The position numbers and the translations under genes are program-made. This document shows, piece after piece, positions 25,387 to 33,255 of a DNA stretch of 33,378 bases; the first letter of the stretch is position 1, and the number at the start of each line of letters is the position of its first letter. The notes beneath the pieces are model-generated. The model made no database searches and had not been told where the DNA came from. It saw only the letters and a program-made list of their open reading frames with translations. This DNA comes from a candidate division WOR-3 bacterium (GTDB lineage: Bacteria; Hydrothermota; Hydrothermia; Hydrothermales; JAJRUZ01). The DNA is taken from contig JBDRZL010000020.1 in NCBI GenBank assembly GCA_039803925.1, forward strand, positions 1-33,378. The letters run 5' to 3'.

Positions 25387-26397
25387 CTATTCTTCAAACC
25401 AATCCTTGAATAAATCTTTTAATTTTTCTTTTAATTTGATTTTATAACCTTTTTCTCTTTTTCCTATTTTTACCTTAACAGTTTTGATTTCATCATTTCT
25501 TTTTATTTCCATTTTTACTTCACTTCCTGGTGTTGTATTTTTTACATCATCAACAAAATCCTTTAAATCCTTATATTCATTTCCAGCGTAACTTAAAATA
25601 ATATCACCTTCATTTAATCCAGCTTTCTCTGCAGGTGAGTCTTTAAGAATTCTTTTAATATAAATTCCTTCCTTTTCTTTATAATCTATCAAGACTCCAA
25701 GGAAACCTTCATAAATTTTACCTTTTTCCTTTATAAGATTAACTCTTTTTAAGATATGGTCATAGGTGTAACCTATTGTTTTATAAGGAAATTCAGAAAG
25801 TTTTGATTCAGGATAAAGGATAAATGGATGTTTTTCTTTTAATTCTTCAATATCTATACTTTCAAAAATCTCAAAAGAAACTCTTTTTCCTCTCAAAATT
25901 CCAACTATTTTTCCTTCTGTATTTAAAATTGGAGCTCCAGAAAAAGAAGGTGGAACATTACCTTCTATGAAGATTTTTCCTTTTTTTTCGTCGTATACAG
26001 TGAGTAGTAAGAAATTTCCTTTTCCCTTTATAGAGAAAGAAATTAGAAGTTTCGGAAAATTATGCTCGAATTTTGAGAATTCTGGAACTTTCAGATTTTC
26101 CTCAGTTTTTATAAGGGCAATATGAGTTGCTTCATCCCATCCCTCAATTTCTCCTTTATATTCCTTTCCCTCTATATCGTAAAAATATATATTTTCACCT
26201 TCTTCTACTTCTGGTAAAATTGTAATTATTCTATTTTTTTCAAAAGAAAATCCTGTGCTCCAGAGGTTTTTAAATTTTAATTCAAAGATTGAAGGTGAAA
26301 CCTTTTTATAGAATTCAATTATTTCATCTTCAATTTTTTTAAGATTCTGTGAGTTTAAAAGATTTATGAAAATTAAAGTTAAAGTGATTTTTTTCAA
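25387..26397 (-). CDS. HtrA/DegP-like PDZ protein with a degenerate catalytic triad
   Basis: A 336-residue exported protein (signal peptide about 1-17) with a trypsin-like region (about 25-200) and a C-terminal PDZ domain (about 228-310; GFLGVLI, SPAEKAGLNEGDIILSYAG). The serine position is kept in SFSGAPIL (Ser153, for the usual GNSGGP). The histidine of the usual TNxHV motif is replaced in RIITILPEV (56-64). The aspartate of the usual DxxTDLAVLK is His in WDEATHIALIK (88-97). I therefore infer that it is inactive or has a changed mechanism, perhaps sensing envelope stress. Its start overlaps the anti-sigma gene by 4 bp, so it belongs to the sigma operon. Confidence 0.8.
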   Translation of the reverse strand: MKKITLTLIFINLLNSQNLKKIEDEIIEFYKKVSPSIFELKFKNLWSTGFSFEKNRIITILPEVEEGENIYFYDIEGKEYKGEIEGWDEATHIALIKTEENLKVPEFSKFEHNFPKLLISFSIKGKGNFLLLTVYDEKKGKIFIEGNVPPSFSGAPILNTEGKIVGILRGKRVSFEIFESIDIEELKEKHPFILYPESKLSEFPYKTIGYTYDHILKRVNLIKEKGKIYEGFLGVLIDYKEKEGIYIKRILKDSPAEKAGLNEGDIILSYAGNEYKDLKDFVDDVKNTTPGSEVKMEIKRNDEIKTVKVKIGKREKGYKIKLKEKLKDLFKDWFEE

Positions 26398-26804
26398 GGC
26401 AAAATCTCCTCGTAGGAAACTTCGTAAATTGTGTCAGTATAATAAATTTTCACCGGTTCAATTTCCCTTTTATTTATTATGTTTTCCTTGATAGGTTTTT
26501 TTACAATACTTTTAACTTTACCTATTTCAAATATCTTACTTTCAAATATTATTCCGAGAATTATTAAAATAATAAGGGCAAAAGTAAGGGCTAATCTCAA
26601 ATAATTTCTTTTTTCCCTTTTTATCTCATATGGAAATCTATTTTTCAGGGAGAAAGTTATAATTTTAATTGTCATTATATCTTCATAAATTTTTTTGCAG
26701 GATTCGCATATATTAATGTGTTTTTCAACTTCTTCTTTTTCTTTACTGTTTAGATATCCATCAATATAAAGGGAAATTTTATCAAGGAATTTCTTACAGG
26801 ACAT
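26394..26804 (-). CDS. Anti-sigma factor with zinc-finger (zf-HC2) domain
   Basis: A 136-residue single-pass membrane protein. The N-terminal zinc-binding anti-sigma domain has Cys3, His29, Cys33 and Cys36 (EKHINICESC). One transmembrane helix lies at about 68-87 (YLRLALTFALIILIILGIIF). The C-terminal about 45 residues face the periplasm. It should bind and hold the ECF sigma factor encoded immediately upstream (11-bp overlap), and be controlled through its periplasmic part. The downstream HtrA-like protein is a candidate partner. Confidence 0.88.
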   Translation of the reverse strand: MSCKKFLDKISLYIDGYLNSKEKEEVEKHINICESCKKIYEDIMTIKIITFSLKNRFPYEIKREKRNYLRLALTFALIILIILGIIFESKIFEIGKVKSIVKKPIKENIINKREIEPVKIYYTDTIYEVSYEEILP

Positions 26805-27273
26805 TTTTGAGCCTCCCTCTTAAATAAAATCTTGCCCTTGATATTCTTGATTTTACTGTTCCAATTGGTATTTTTAAAATTTTTGAAATTTCTTCATAGG
26901 AGTATCCATGGACATCTCTTAAAATGAATATATCTTTTAAAATAAGAGGCATTTTTTCTATCTCTTCTTCAATTTTTGATTTTAAAAGGTATATTTTAAC
27001 AGGTTGAGTATTAATAAGGGGTTCTTTTTCTTCATCAAGGGGTATTTCTTTTTCCTTTTTCTTTTTTCTTAAATAGTCAATACTTTTATTTTTTGCCACT
27101 TTATATAAAAAAGCACTTGGATGTTTCACATTATCCATATTTTCATAAAATTTTATAAAGGTCTCCTGGACAATATCTTCTGAAATATCCCTGTCATAGA
27201 CAATACTTTTTACATATCTTAAAAGTTTTTCTTTCATTTTACTATAAATTTCATTAAATTTTTTATCCTTCAT
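26794..27273 (-). CDS. ECF-type RNA polymerase sigma factor
   Basis: A 159-residue sigma-70-family factor of the extracytoplasmic-function group. Region 2 spans about 5-72 (DISEDIVQETFIKFYENM; FLYKVAKNKSIDYLR). Region 4 spans about 98-153 (LILKDIFILRDVHGYSYEEI; KILKIPIGTVKSRISRAR). No extra C-terminal domain is present. It precedes its anti-sigma factor, with overlapping genes. A typical ECF promoter upstream implies autoregulation, and the start codon lies 7 nt after its -10 element. Confidence 0.94.
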   Translation of the reverse strand: MKDKKFNEIYSKMKEKLLRYVKSIVYDRDISEDIVQETFIKFYENMDNVKHPSAFLYKVAKNKSIDYLRKKKKEKEIPLDEEKEPLINTQPVKIYLLKSKIEEEIEKMPLILKDIFILRDVHGYSYEEISKILKIPIGTVKSRISRARFYLRGRLKNVL

Positions 27274-27280
27274 ATATTTT

Positions 27281-27308
27281 AAGACGATTTTTTTATATTA
27301 ATGGTTCC
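27281..27308 (-). promoter_or_regulatory. ECF-type autoregulatory promoter
   Basis: On the minus strand GGAACC (27308-27303), a 16-bp spacer and CGTCTT (27286-27281) precede the sigma gene. GGAAC with CGTC at 16 bp is the known form of ECF promoters. The start codon at 27273 lies 7 nt beyond the -10, which suggests a leaderless transcript. I noticed no second complete copy in the window, but I did not scan exhaustively. Confidence 0.72.
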
Positions 27309-27334
27309 ATAATAAAAAATCAACTTTTATTAAT

Positions 27335-28648
27335 TTATCTCAGAATTTTTATTGTTTTTAGAATTTTTTCTTCTCTCTCATGAGAAATTTTTAAAAAATA
27401 TACTCCTCTTATATCAGGTAATAAAACAGGTATAATATAATTCCCAGGGGTTAAATTGTGGGATTTTTCTGAGAGTTTTTGGCCGAGAACATTTATTATT
27501 TCAATTTTTACAGTTTTTCTCTCAGGGATAGAGAGTTTTAAAAATAGTCTGGAATCAGATAAAGAATTTAAAATTTTAATATCATAGGGTGGAAGAGGTG
27601 GTATTCTTACCTTTATTTTGTTTAAGATTCTTGAATCTCCTTTATTGTAATGTCCTATAAGTGTATAAGTATAAACTTCATTCTCTTTAACATTTTCATC
27701 TATGTAGTTATAAATTTTTCCTTCTCTTTGAATTCTTGTTAAAAATTCTTGATTTTTCCTTAACTCAAAATAAAGTATTTCAGAGGATTCTGAATACCAT
27801 TTCAATATAACCTTTGTTGGAAAAGGAAGTGCGATAAAATAAATTTCCATATTTCCTAAGGGCACATCAATATTTGCACTACCTTTCTGGTATCCAATCG
27901 AGTTTGATGCAAAGGCACTTGACCAGCCAGATAATCCCACTGCAAACCAGTCATAGGGAAGTAGTCTTTTCATTTGTAGAGCTGCAGAGTCAGTGGATTC
28001 ATCTGATAATAACCATGTTTTTATTCCTGTTGTGTAGGGACAGTAATCAGATATATACTGATCTCCATCTATTGCATCAATATATAAATCACATCCATTA
28101 CTGAAAGTCTGAGTGGTTCTGATTTCTACAATATCATGTTTTGCCGTGCACGAAAAAGGTGTTCCAGGATTTACACAGTTCATAGAAAGTTTTATGGTAT
28201 CAATGTTTGCACTGTCAGGAATTGACGATGTGTTAAAAAGGACAAATCCATTAATAAGATAGGCTTCATTAATCCATATGTAATATCCGCAACCAATATC
28301 ACAAGATCCTGAACAGTTATCAAAAAGACAGAAAAACCCATCATTCTCTCCGCATAATGAACCATCAGAACTATCTTTTGGAGCAAGAAGTTGATTTTTA
28401 AATTGAGGATAGATTAAGGTATCCTTGGTTAAATTATTAAATGGTATGTCAACAAAATTTCCGTTTTCATCAAAATAATGAATTGTCCTTGAAAAGATTC
28501 TAAGAACCAGTTTCCCTTTTTTATTTTTAAATAATTTTGAATTTTCAGTTCTTAATTCTTTAATCTCGTCTTTCTCGGAAAAACCCCTGTAATAATAATC
28601 TGAATTAATTGATAATATTAAAAGTAAAGTAAACATATATGATTTCAA
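27335..28648 (-). CDS. Secreted cysteine-rich protein with sorting-type C-terminus
   Basis: A 437-residue exported protein (signal about 1-16). Residues about 85-265 form a beta-rich domain with nine cysteines (99, 107, 112, 116, 120, 158, 167, 186, 203), five of them in one short loop (CGENDGFFCLFDNCSGSC, then GC). The stretch NGFVLFNTSSIPDSANIDTIKL resembles a DNRLRE-type stalk domain. An Fn3-like segment (about 280-345) and a sorting-type end (about 352-437, KIEIINVLGQKLSE to GVYFLKISHEREEK) follow. No enzyme motif was seen. The ATG overlaps the stop of the 1275-residue protein gene, so the two are co-expressed. Confidence 0.7.
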   Translation of the reverse strand: MKSYMFTLLLILSINSDYYYRGFSEKDEIKELRTENSKLFKNKKGKLVLRIFSRTIHYFDENGNFVDIPFNNLTKDTLIYPQFKNQLLAPKDSSDGSLCGENDGFFCLFDNCSGSCDIGCGYYIWINEAYLINGFVLFNTSSIPDSANIDTIKLSMNCVNPGTPFSCTAKHDIVEIRTTQTFSNGCDLYIDAIDGDQYISDYCPYTTGIKTWLLSDESTDSAALQMKRLLPYDWFAVGLSGWSSAFASNSIGYQKGSANIDVPLGNMEIYFIALPFPTKVILKWYSESSEILYFELRKNQEFLTRIQREGKIYNYIDENVKENEVYTYTLIGHYNKGDSRILNKIKVRIPPLPPYDIKILNSLSDSRLFLKLSIPERKTVKIEIINVLGQKLSEKSHNLTPGNYIIPVLLPDIRGVYFLKISHEREEKILKTIKILR

Positions 28649-31600
28649 ATTTTTATTAATTTTTTTATTATTTCTTTTTCTTTGTATTTACCCTTTAAGA
28701 AAAATGTTCCCTTGGGGAGTTTTATTTCATCCGTGTCTAATGTAATTTTGTAAATTCCTGGAGATTTAATGAGATATTTTTTAAGGTGAATCCTTCTCCC
28801 AGAGTTATCAAAAATTTCTAAAAGAAATTCTCCTTTTTCAGGTATAAAAACTTTGAAAAAGAAAAATTTTTTAAAGGGGTTTGGGTAAGGCTCAGTAATA
28901 GTGAACTTTAATCCCTTAATATAAACAGTTAAAGGTCCTAAGGTTTTTATTGTTTCTCCATTTTCTTTTATGTCAATCTTATAGTTATATTCACCTTCTT
29001 GAAGGTTTTCGTCCTTGTAAGTATTATTTCCTTTTTGAAGGGATGCTATTTTCTCATAATCAGTGTTTTCTTTTTTTCTGAAAATTTCAAAATATTCACC
29101 TGTATTACTTTTCCATTTTAAAATAACGGAATTTCCCTGTGGAATAAGTATAAAGAAGGTTCCTTCCTCACCCAGCTGTTTTAGTATATCATATCTCACA
29201 GAGCCATAATAGGTTGAAAAGGTTATAGAATCACCGGGGTTTAGTGCAACAGGGTAATACCATAATAAAATTGCTGAATCTGTCCCAATAGCTCTTGATG
29301 AATCAACACGATAAGAGTATCCCGGATATGTGTTGGGGTGAACCCAGTGAATTATTGCAAGGGCATCCGGGTTGGTTGCTACACCGAAATCCTTTAAATA
29401 TCCCATAGTTCTTGCAAGTGGGGTCTCATGAGAACCGGGTATAGAATCCTGACAAACAAAAAAATTATTGAGATTAGGTGAATAAAATTTTTCATTTGTA
29501 AGGAAAATGGATTCATTCTCAGGTTTTATTATTGCTCCATCATACACATCTATTTCTATATCCCATTCAATTCTCAATCCTACCCATTTTGGTGAAAGAG
29601 ATTTGTTTTTAAATGTATACCTTGTTAAAATCTGATCATAATGCTGTCTTGAATTTCCCCAGACTGGACCATAAGAATAGTATCCATAGGCAAATATAAG
29701 ATCCTGTCTTACAGAAACACCGTTATACCACCAGGTTTGAGTTAGCCCTGTTGAATTATCTGGCATAACCGGATTATTTGGCTGTGTTGTTGGTATATTT
29801 TGATTTCCAATTAATCTTTTCAAAGACACTTCCCTCACCCCTTCACCGGGTTTCGCATAAATAAAATTCTGTCCATCAATTCTTATAACTGCATCAGAAC
29901 TCCAGGGAGAAAAAGATGTCCCAAAAAGTATGTTTAAACCATCATCTGAAGTTACAGCAGTATCACCCTCTTCATTTGAAAAGTGAGCAATTGAGCCATC
30001 GGTATTGTTATCGGTAGCTATTATTTTTACCCATCTATTCTTTACAGTATCAAGACCAGTTGGATTTTGCTCAGCTGGAGGATTTAGTGCCTGAAGTCTG
30101 ATTCTTGCACTGTAGTTACTATTAATTGTTATAAATTGATCAGAGATTTTAGCATATATGTAATAATTTCCTGGTGTTAAACCTCTTGTATCCCACCTGA
30201 AAGAATCTGATGGGGAATCCTCAGAAATTCCAGAGACAATTAAAGTTCCATCATATCCTGCCTGGTTATTATCATAGAAAAGTGATATTACTGCGTCATC
30301 ATCTAAATCTTCATCAATCCATTTTATCCATACATAACCATCGGCATTTATGTTAGAGTTTGGAAAATTTATTGTTATTGTTGGAGAAAGATTTGAAGGT
30401 TTCACAATTATATCTTCTAAATTTGAATCCTTACTTTCTTTATAAGGTGAATTCTTGATTGATCTTGCTACATAAAAATATTTTCCTGGTGATTTTCCTG
30501 TGATATTGTAAAAGGTATCTGTTATGTTATTAGATATGAGTGTTTTGGAAGAAAAGGACCATACTTTAAAATCATCAAAATAAAACCCAGGGTCATCTAT
30601 TGCATCCCCAATAAATCTAAATCTAAATTTAACTGATTTTCCAGCATAACTAATAAGGGAATATTCCTTCTTTATCCAGTTACTATTACCACCCCTTTGT
30701 TCCCAAAGCACATTCCAGGATATACCGTTATTATCTGAAATTTCAAAATAAATAACATCATTGGAACTAAGGGAGTATTTTGTATTGAATTCCACTTTTC
30801 CCCCTTCTTCTATAAAGTAACTCACCTTAGTTGAAATATAAGAAGAGTAATTATTTGTATTCTCTCCTGACCAGAAACAGTATCCCTCAGAGAAAGCTGC
30901 CTCACCAGTTGGTATAAAGAAATCAGTTGACCAGTTATTAAGATTATCACAGGGGTCGTTTAAAAGAAGATTTGGAGAAGATAATTCCCATAGGACATAT
31001 CTGTCAGCATTTTTAACCTTTGACCAGTATACTGTATAATTTCCGTCAGAATCCGTACCAAGAGGATAAATGTAAGGTGGAGATAATTTGTAAAATACAC
31101 TGAAATTATCAACATGAAACCCTGCCTTTTGAACACTTCCGTCTGTTTTTAATCTGAATCTTACTCTTATAGTATCTCCATAATATATAGGTGGAATTAG
31201 GAGAGTATGAAGAACCCACGAAGCTAAATAACCTGTAAATGTATCTAAATCATTCCAGTTAAGATTATCTCTTGAAATTTGAACATAGATGTAATCGTAG
31301 TTTGTTTCAAGAGAGTCAAAATGATAAAAAGAAATGAAAACAGAATCATTTAAAGGATTAAAGGAAGATAAATTAATATAAGGTGAAAAAAGGTAATTAT
31401 CTGAATTATTTTCATAGGTATTATCTAAATCTGTGGCAAAACAGTTTGGTGGTGAATAGGAACTTTTAGGTCCTCTCACCGGAGTGCCTAATTCCCACTC
31501 ATCATAAATTCCACTGTGAGTCCATCCGCCTGGATTGCCTTGTAAGTCATAATTATCTGACCAATCAGGAACGATAACAGGTATTGCTGTAAATCTACCT

Positions 31601-32472
31601 GTTTTTTTATCATTTCCTGAAACTTCGTCACCTGTTAATTCTGTGGTGTCCACTACATAATATTCTCCACCGATGAGAGGTGTATAATTCCATACTTTTG
31701 TACTTTCTGCTCCAGAAGGTAGAGTAAAAATAGTTTTCAAATTATTAAATACCCATGTTCCATCTGTTTCCCTTTTTATTTTACATCTGACAGGGACATT
31801 TGATTGGTTATTTGTTCCATAGTTTCTTATTAAAGCACTTATTGTAATATTTTTGCCCACTATAGGATTAATCGGTGTAAATGAAAGGATTTTTACTCCC
31901 ACATCATTAGGTTTTGAAATGGTCTTTGTAACAACTACATTATCTATACCCCATTCCCAATCATTATTACCCACATATTTAAAAGCAATTTTCACATTAG
32001 TTTGACCGATATAGGAAGAAAGATCATAGGTTCTTATATTTCCTAAATCATCATAAGTAAAAATTGCTATAATATTTGAAAATGTGCTCCCACCATCAGT
32101 GCTTAAAAGGACATAACCAGTGTCAGTTTGGTCACCTGAGTAATCATCATAATAATTCCAGAAGTAAAGAGAACATGCACTTGCACCTGAAAAATCAAGA
32201 AGAGGGGTTATAAGCCATTCTTTTTGATTTTCTATAGGAGAATAGTATACCCTTGCAATATTTCCCTGTGTTCCTCCGTAGTTATATTTATACCAATCAT
32301 TGGTATTCCAAGTTGGAGGAGATTCATTTCCCTGATCAATAATTGACCATCCAGTAGGTGGATTATTTCCATAGGGACCCCAGTTAGATTCAAAATTTTC
32401 ACTTAGAATTATTATTCCCCTTAAAGAGGAAAAGATAAGAAATGGAATTAAAATTTTAATTAATCTCTCCAT
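28645..32472 (-). CDS. Large secreted multi-domain protein with MAM/choice-of-anchor-like domains
   Basis: A 1275-residue exported protein (signal about 1-19). Three jelly-roll-like modules of the MAM or choice-of-anchor J type lie at about 25-185, 310-465 and 505-665 (ENFESNWGPYGNNPPTGWSI; WEWGIDNVVV; KAGFHVDNFSVFY; DDPGFYFDDFKVW). A CARDB-like domain (about 190-300) is between the first two. After an Ig-like part (690-790) comes a large beta-rich region (about 800-1085), then Fn3, and a sorting-type end (about 1190-1275, EPYPNPFKKFFFFKVFIPEKG split by motif; GTFFLKGKYKEKE). No catalytic motif was recognised; an adhesive or surface structural role is likely. The Shine-Dalgarno is AAGGGGGT. 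Confidence 0.75.
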   Translation of the reverse strand: MERLIKILIPFLIFSSLRGIIILSENFESNWGPYGNNPPTGWSIIDQGNESPPTWNTNDWYKYNYGGTQGNIARVYYSPIENQKEWLITPLLDFSGASACSLYFWNYYDDYSGDQTDTGYVLLSTDGGSTFSNIIAIFTYDDLGNIRTYDLSSYIGQTNVKIAFKYVGNNDWEWGIDNVVVTKTISKPNDVGVKILSFTPINPIVGKNITISALIRNYGTNNQSNVPVRCKIKRETDGTWVFNNLKTIFTLPSGAESTKVWNYTPLIGGEYYVVDTTELTGDEVSGNDKKTGRFTAIPVIVPDWSDNYDLQGNPGGWTHSGIYDEWELGTPVRGPKSSYSPPNCFATDLDNTYENNSDNYLFSPYINLSSFNPLNDSVFISFYHFDSLETNYDYIYVQISRDNLNWNDLDTFTGYLASWVLHTLLIPPIYYGDTIRVRFRLKTDGSVQKAGFHVDNFSVFYKLSPPYIYPLGTDSDGNYTVYWSKVKNADRYVLWELSSPNLLLNDPCDNLNNWSTDFFIPTGEAAFSEGYCFWSGENTNNYSSYISTKVSYFIEEGGKVEFNTKYSLSSNDVIYFEISDNNGISWNVLWEQRGGNSNWIKKEYSLISYAGKSVKFRFRFIGDAIDDPGFYFDDFKVWSFSSKTLISNNITDTFYNITGKSPGKYFYVARSIKNSPYKESKDSNLEDIIVKPSNLSPTITINFPNSNINADGYVWIKWIDEDLDDDAVISLFYDNNQAGYDGTLIVSGISEDSPSDSFRWDTRGLTPGNYYIYAKISDQFITINSNYSARIRLQALNPPAEQNPTGLDTVKNRWVKIIATDNNTDGSIAHFSNEEGDTAVTSDDGLNILFGTSFSPWSSDAVIRIDGQNFIYAKPGEGVREVSLKRLIGNQNIPTTQPNNPVMPDNSTGLTQTWWYNGVSVRQDLIFAYGYYSYGPVWGNSRQHYDQILTRYTFKNKSLSPKWVGLRIEWDIEIDVYDGAIIKPENESIFLTNEKFYSPNLNNFFVCQDSIPGSHETPLARTMGYLKDFGVATNPDALAIIHWVHPNTYPGYSYRVDSSRAIGTDSAILLWYYPVALNPGDSITFSTYYGSVRYDILKQLGEEGTFFILIPQGNSVILKWKSNTGEYFEIFRKKENTDYEKIASLQKGNNTYKDENLQEGEYNYKIDIKENGETIKTLGPLTVYIKGLKFTITEPYPNPFKKFFFFKVFIPEKGEFLLEIFDNSGRRIHLKKYLIKSPGIYKITLDTDEIKLPKGTFFLKGKYKEKEIIKKLIKI

Positions 32473-32484
32473 TTATACCCCCTT

Positions 32485-32751
32485 TTATTTTTCTTTTAAT
32501 TTTTTATCTTTTTCAAAATTTTTCAGATATTCCTCAACTTTATTGTTTTTGATTATTTCCAGTGCTTTTTTTATCTCTTCATCAGGATGATTTAGAAGTT
32601 CTTTTTCAATATTTTTTAGGAAGAGTTCTTTATTTTCTGATTTTTTATATTTACTTAAAATCCACCTTACTCTCTTTTCATTTATTTCAGAGGCATATAT
32701 TACCCCTGAGATTATGATAAATCCCAAAAATATCTTAAAAAATTCCTTCAT
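32485..32751 (-). CDS. Small exported helical protein, unknown
   Basis: An 88-residue protein with a signal peptide (MKEFFKIFLGFIIISGVIYA, then SE). A charged, mostly helical mature part of about 68 residues follows (ILSKYKKSENKELFLKNIEKEL; HPDEEIKKALEIIKNNKVEE). No family is recognised. A good Shine-Dalgarno (GGGAGGTG) and a promoter precede it. It is the first gene of the three-gene secreted-protein operon, 12 bp before the next gene. Confidence 0.75.
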   Translation of the reverse strand: MKEFFKIFLGFIIISGVIYASEINEKRVRWILSKYKKSENKELFLKNIEKELLNHPDEEIKKALEIIKNNKVEEYLKNFEKDKKLKEK

Positions 32752-32772
32752 ACTTCACCTCCCACTACTAAA

Positions 32773-32802
32773 ATTATACAGTTTAGTTTATAAAAATTGC
32801 AA
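32773..32802 (-). promoter_or_regulatory. Promoter of the secreted-protein operon
   Basis: On the minus strand TTGCAA (32802-32797), an 18-bp spacer and a perfect TATAAT (32778-32773). Transcription should begin about 15 nt before the ATG at 32751, leaving room for the GGGAGGTG ribosome-binding site. Confidence 0.6.
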
Positions 32803-32895
32803 TTTTAATAAACAAAATAAAAAAAATTTAGGTTAAAAAACATATATTTTTGACAAAATAAAATATTCCATTATTTCTCAAATTTTTTTCTGTTC

Positions 32896-32918
32896 CTTTG
32901 TTATTTATTTTAACAAAG
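32896..32918. repeat. Perfect 8-bp inverted repeat (hairpin) in the intergenic region
   Basis: CTTTGTTA (32896-32903), a 7-nt loop and TAACAAAG (32911-32918). No T-run follows on either strand, so it is not a typical terminator. It lies between the promoter of the minus-strand operon and a decayed reading frame, and could be an operator or an element end. Confidence 0.5.
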
Positions 32919-32936
32919 AAAAAAGTATAAAAAATA

Positions 32937-33119
32937 ATGATAGGGGAAAAATTAAGGGAGATTATCAAATTTTTTGAAAAATAGGCGAGGATATAGCAAA
33001 AGATGTTTTTTAAAGTTAAGGCTTACAAATTTTTAAAGATGAAGTGCAAAGGATTTTATGGAAAATTGCCTATGTTGAAAGATTTAAAGAGTAAATGTAG
33101 AAACATTTTGAAGTAGGCA
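32937..33119 (+). pseudogene. Possible decayed reading frame (frameshifted remnant)
   Basis: This is the main content of the 500-bp gap 32752-33255. Alternating between two frames gives protein-like pieces: MIGEKLREIIKFFEK (from 32937), IGEDIAKDVF (from 32981), KVKAYKFLK (from 33015) and DEVQRILWKIAYVERFKE (from 33038), then stops and KHFEVGTP. The pieces are helical and of similar character, as in a gene broken by several single-base shifts. I cannot name the family. In such AT-rich DNA this could also be chance. Confidence 0.3.
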
Positions 33120-33179
33120 CCCCCTAAAAATCTTATTGAGTAAGAAAAATTAAATATTTTCATGGTATTCTAAATTAAC

Positions 33180-33207
33180 TTGACAAAAACTTTTTTTTTA
33201 ATATAAT
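33180..33207 (+). promoter_or_regulatory. Consensus sigma-70-type promoter of the right SBBP gene
   Basis: TTGACA (33180-33185), a 16-bp spacer and TATAAT (33202-33207), both perfect. AAGGAGG at 33242-33248 lies 7 nt before the ATG. Expected 5' UTR is about 42 nt, some 11 nt shorter than in the left copy. Confidence 0.8.
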
Positions 33208-33255
33208 ATAAAAATTATTTCAAAATTAAAATTAAAACAAAAAGGAGGTTATAAA

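Noticed and set aside
32850-32880. A plus-strand TTGACA in the right-hand gap as a promoter
   Set aside because: No acceptable -10 box at 15-19 bp and no intact gene follows.
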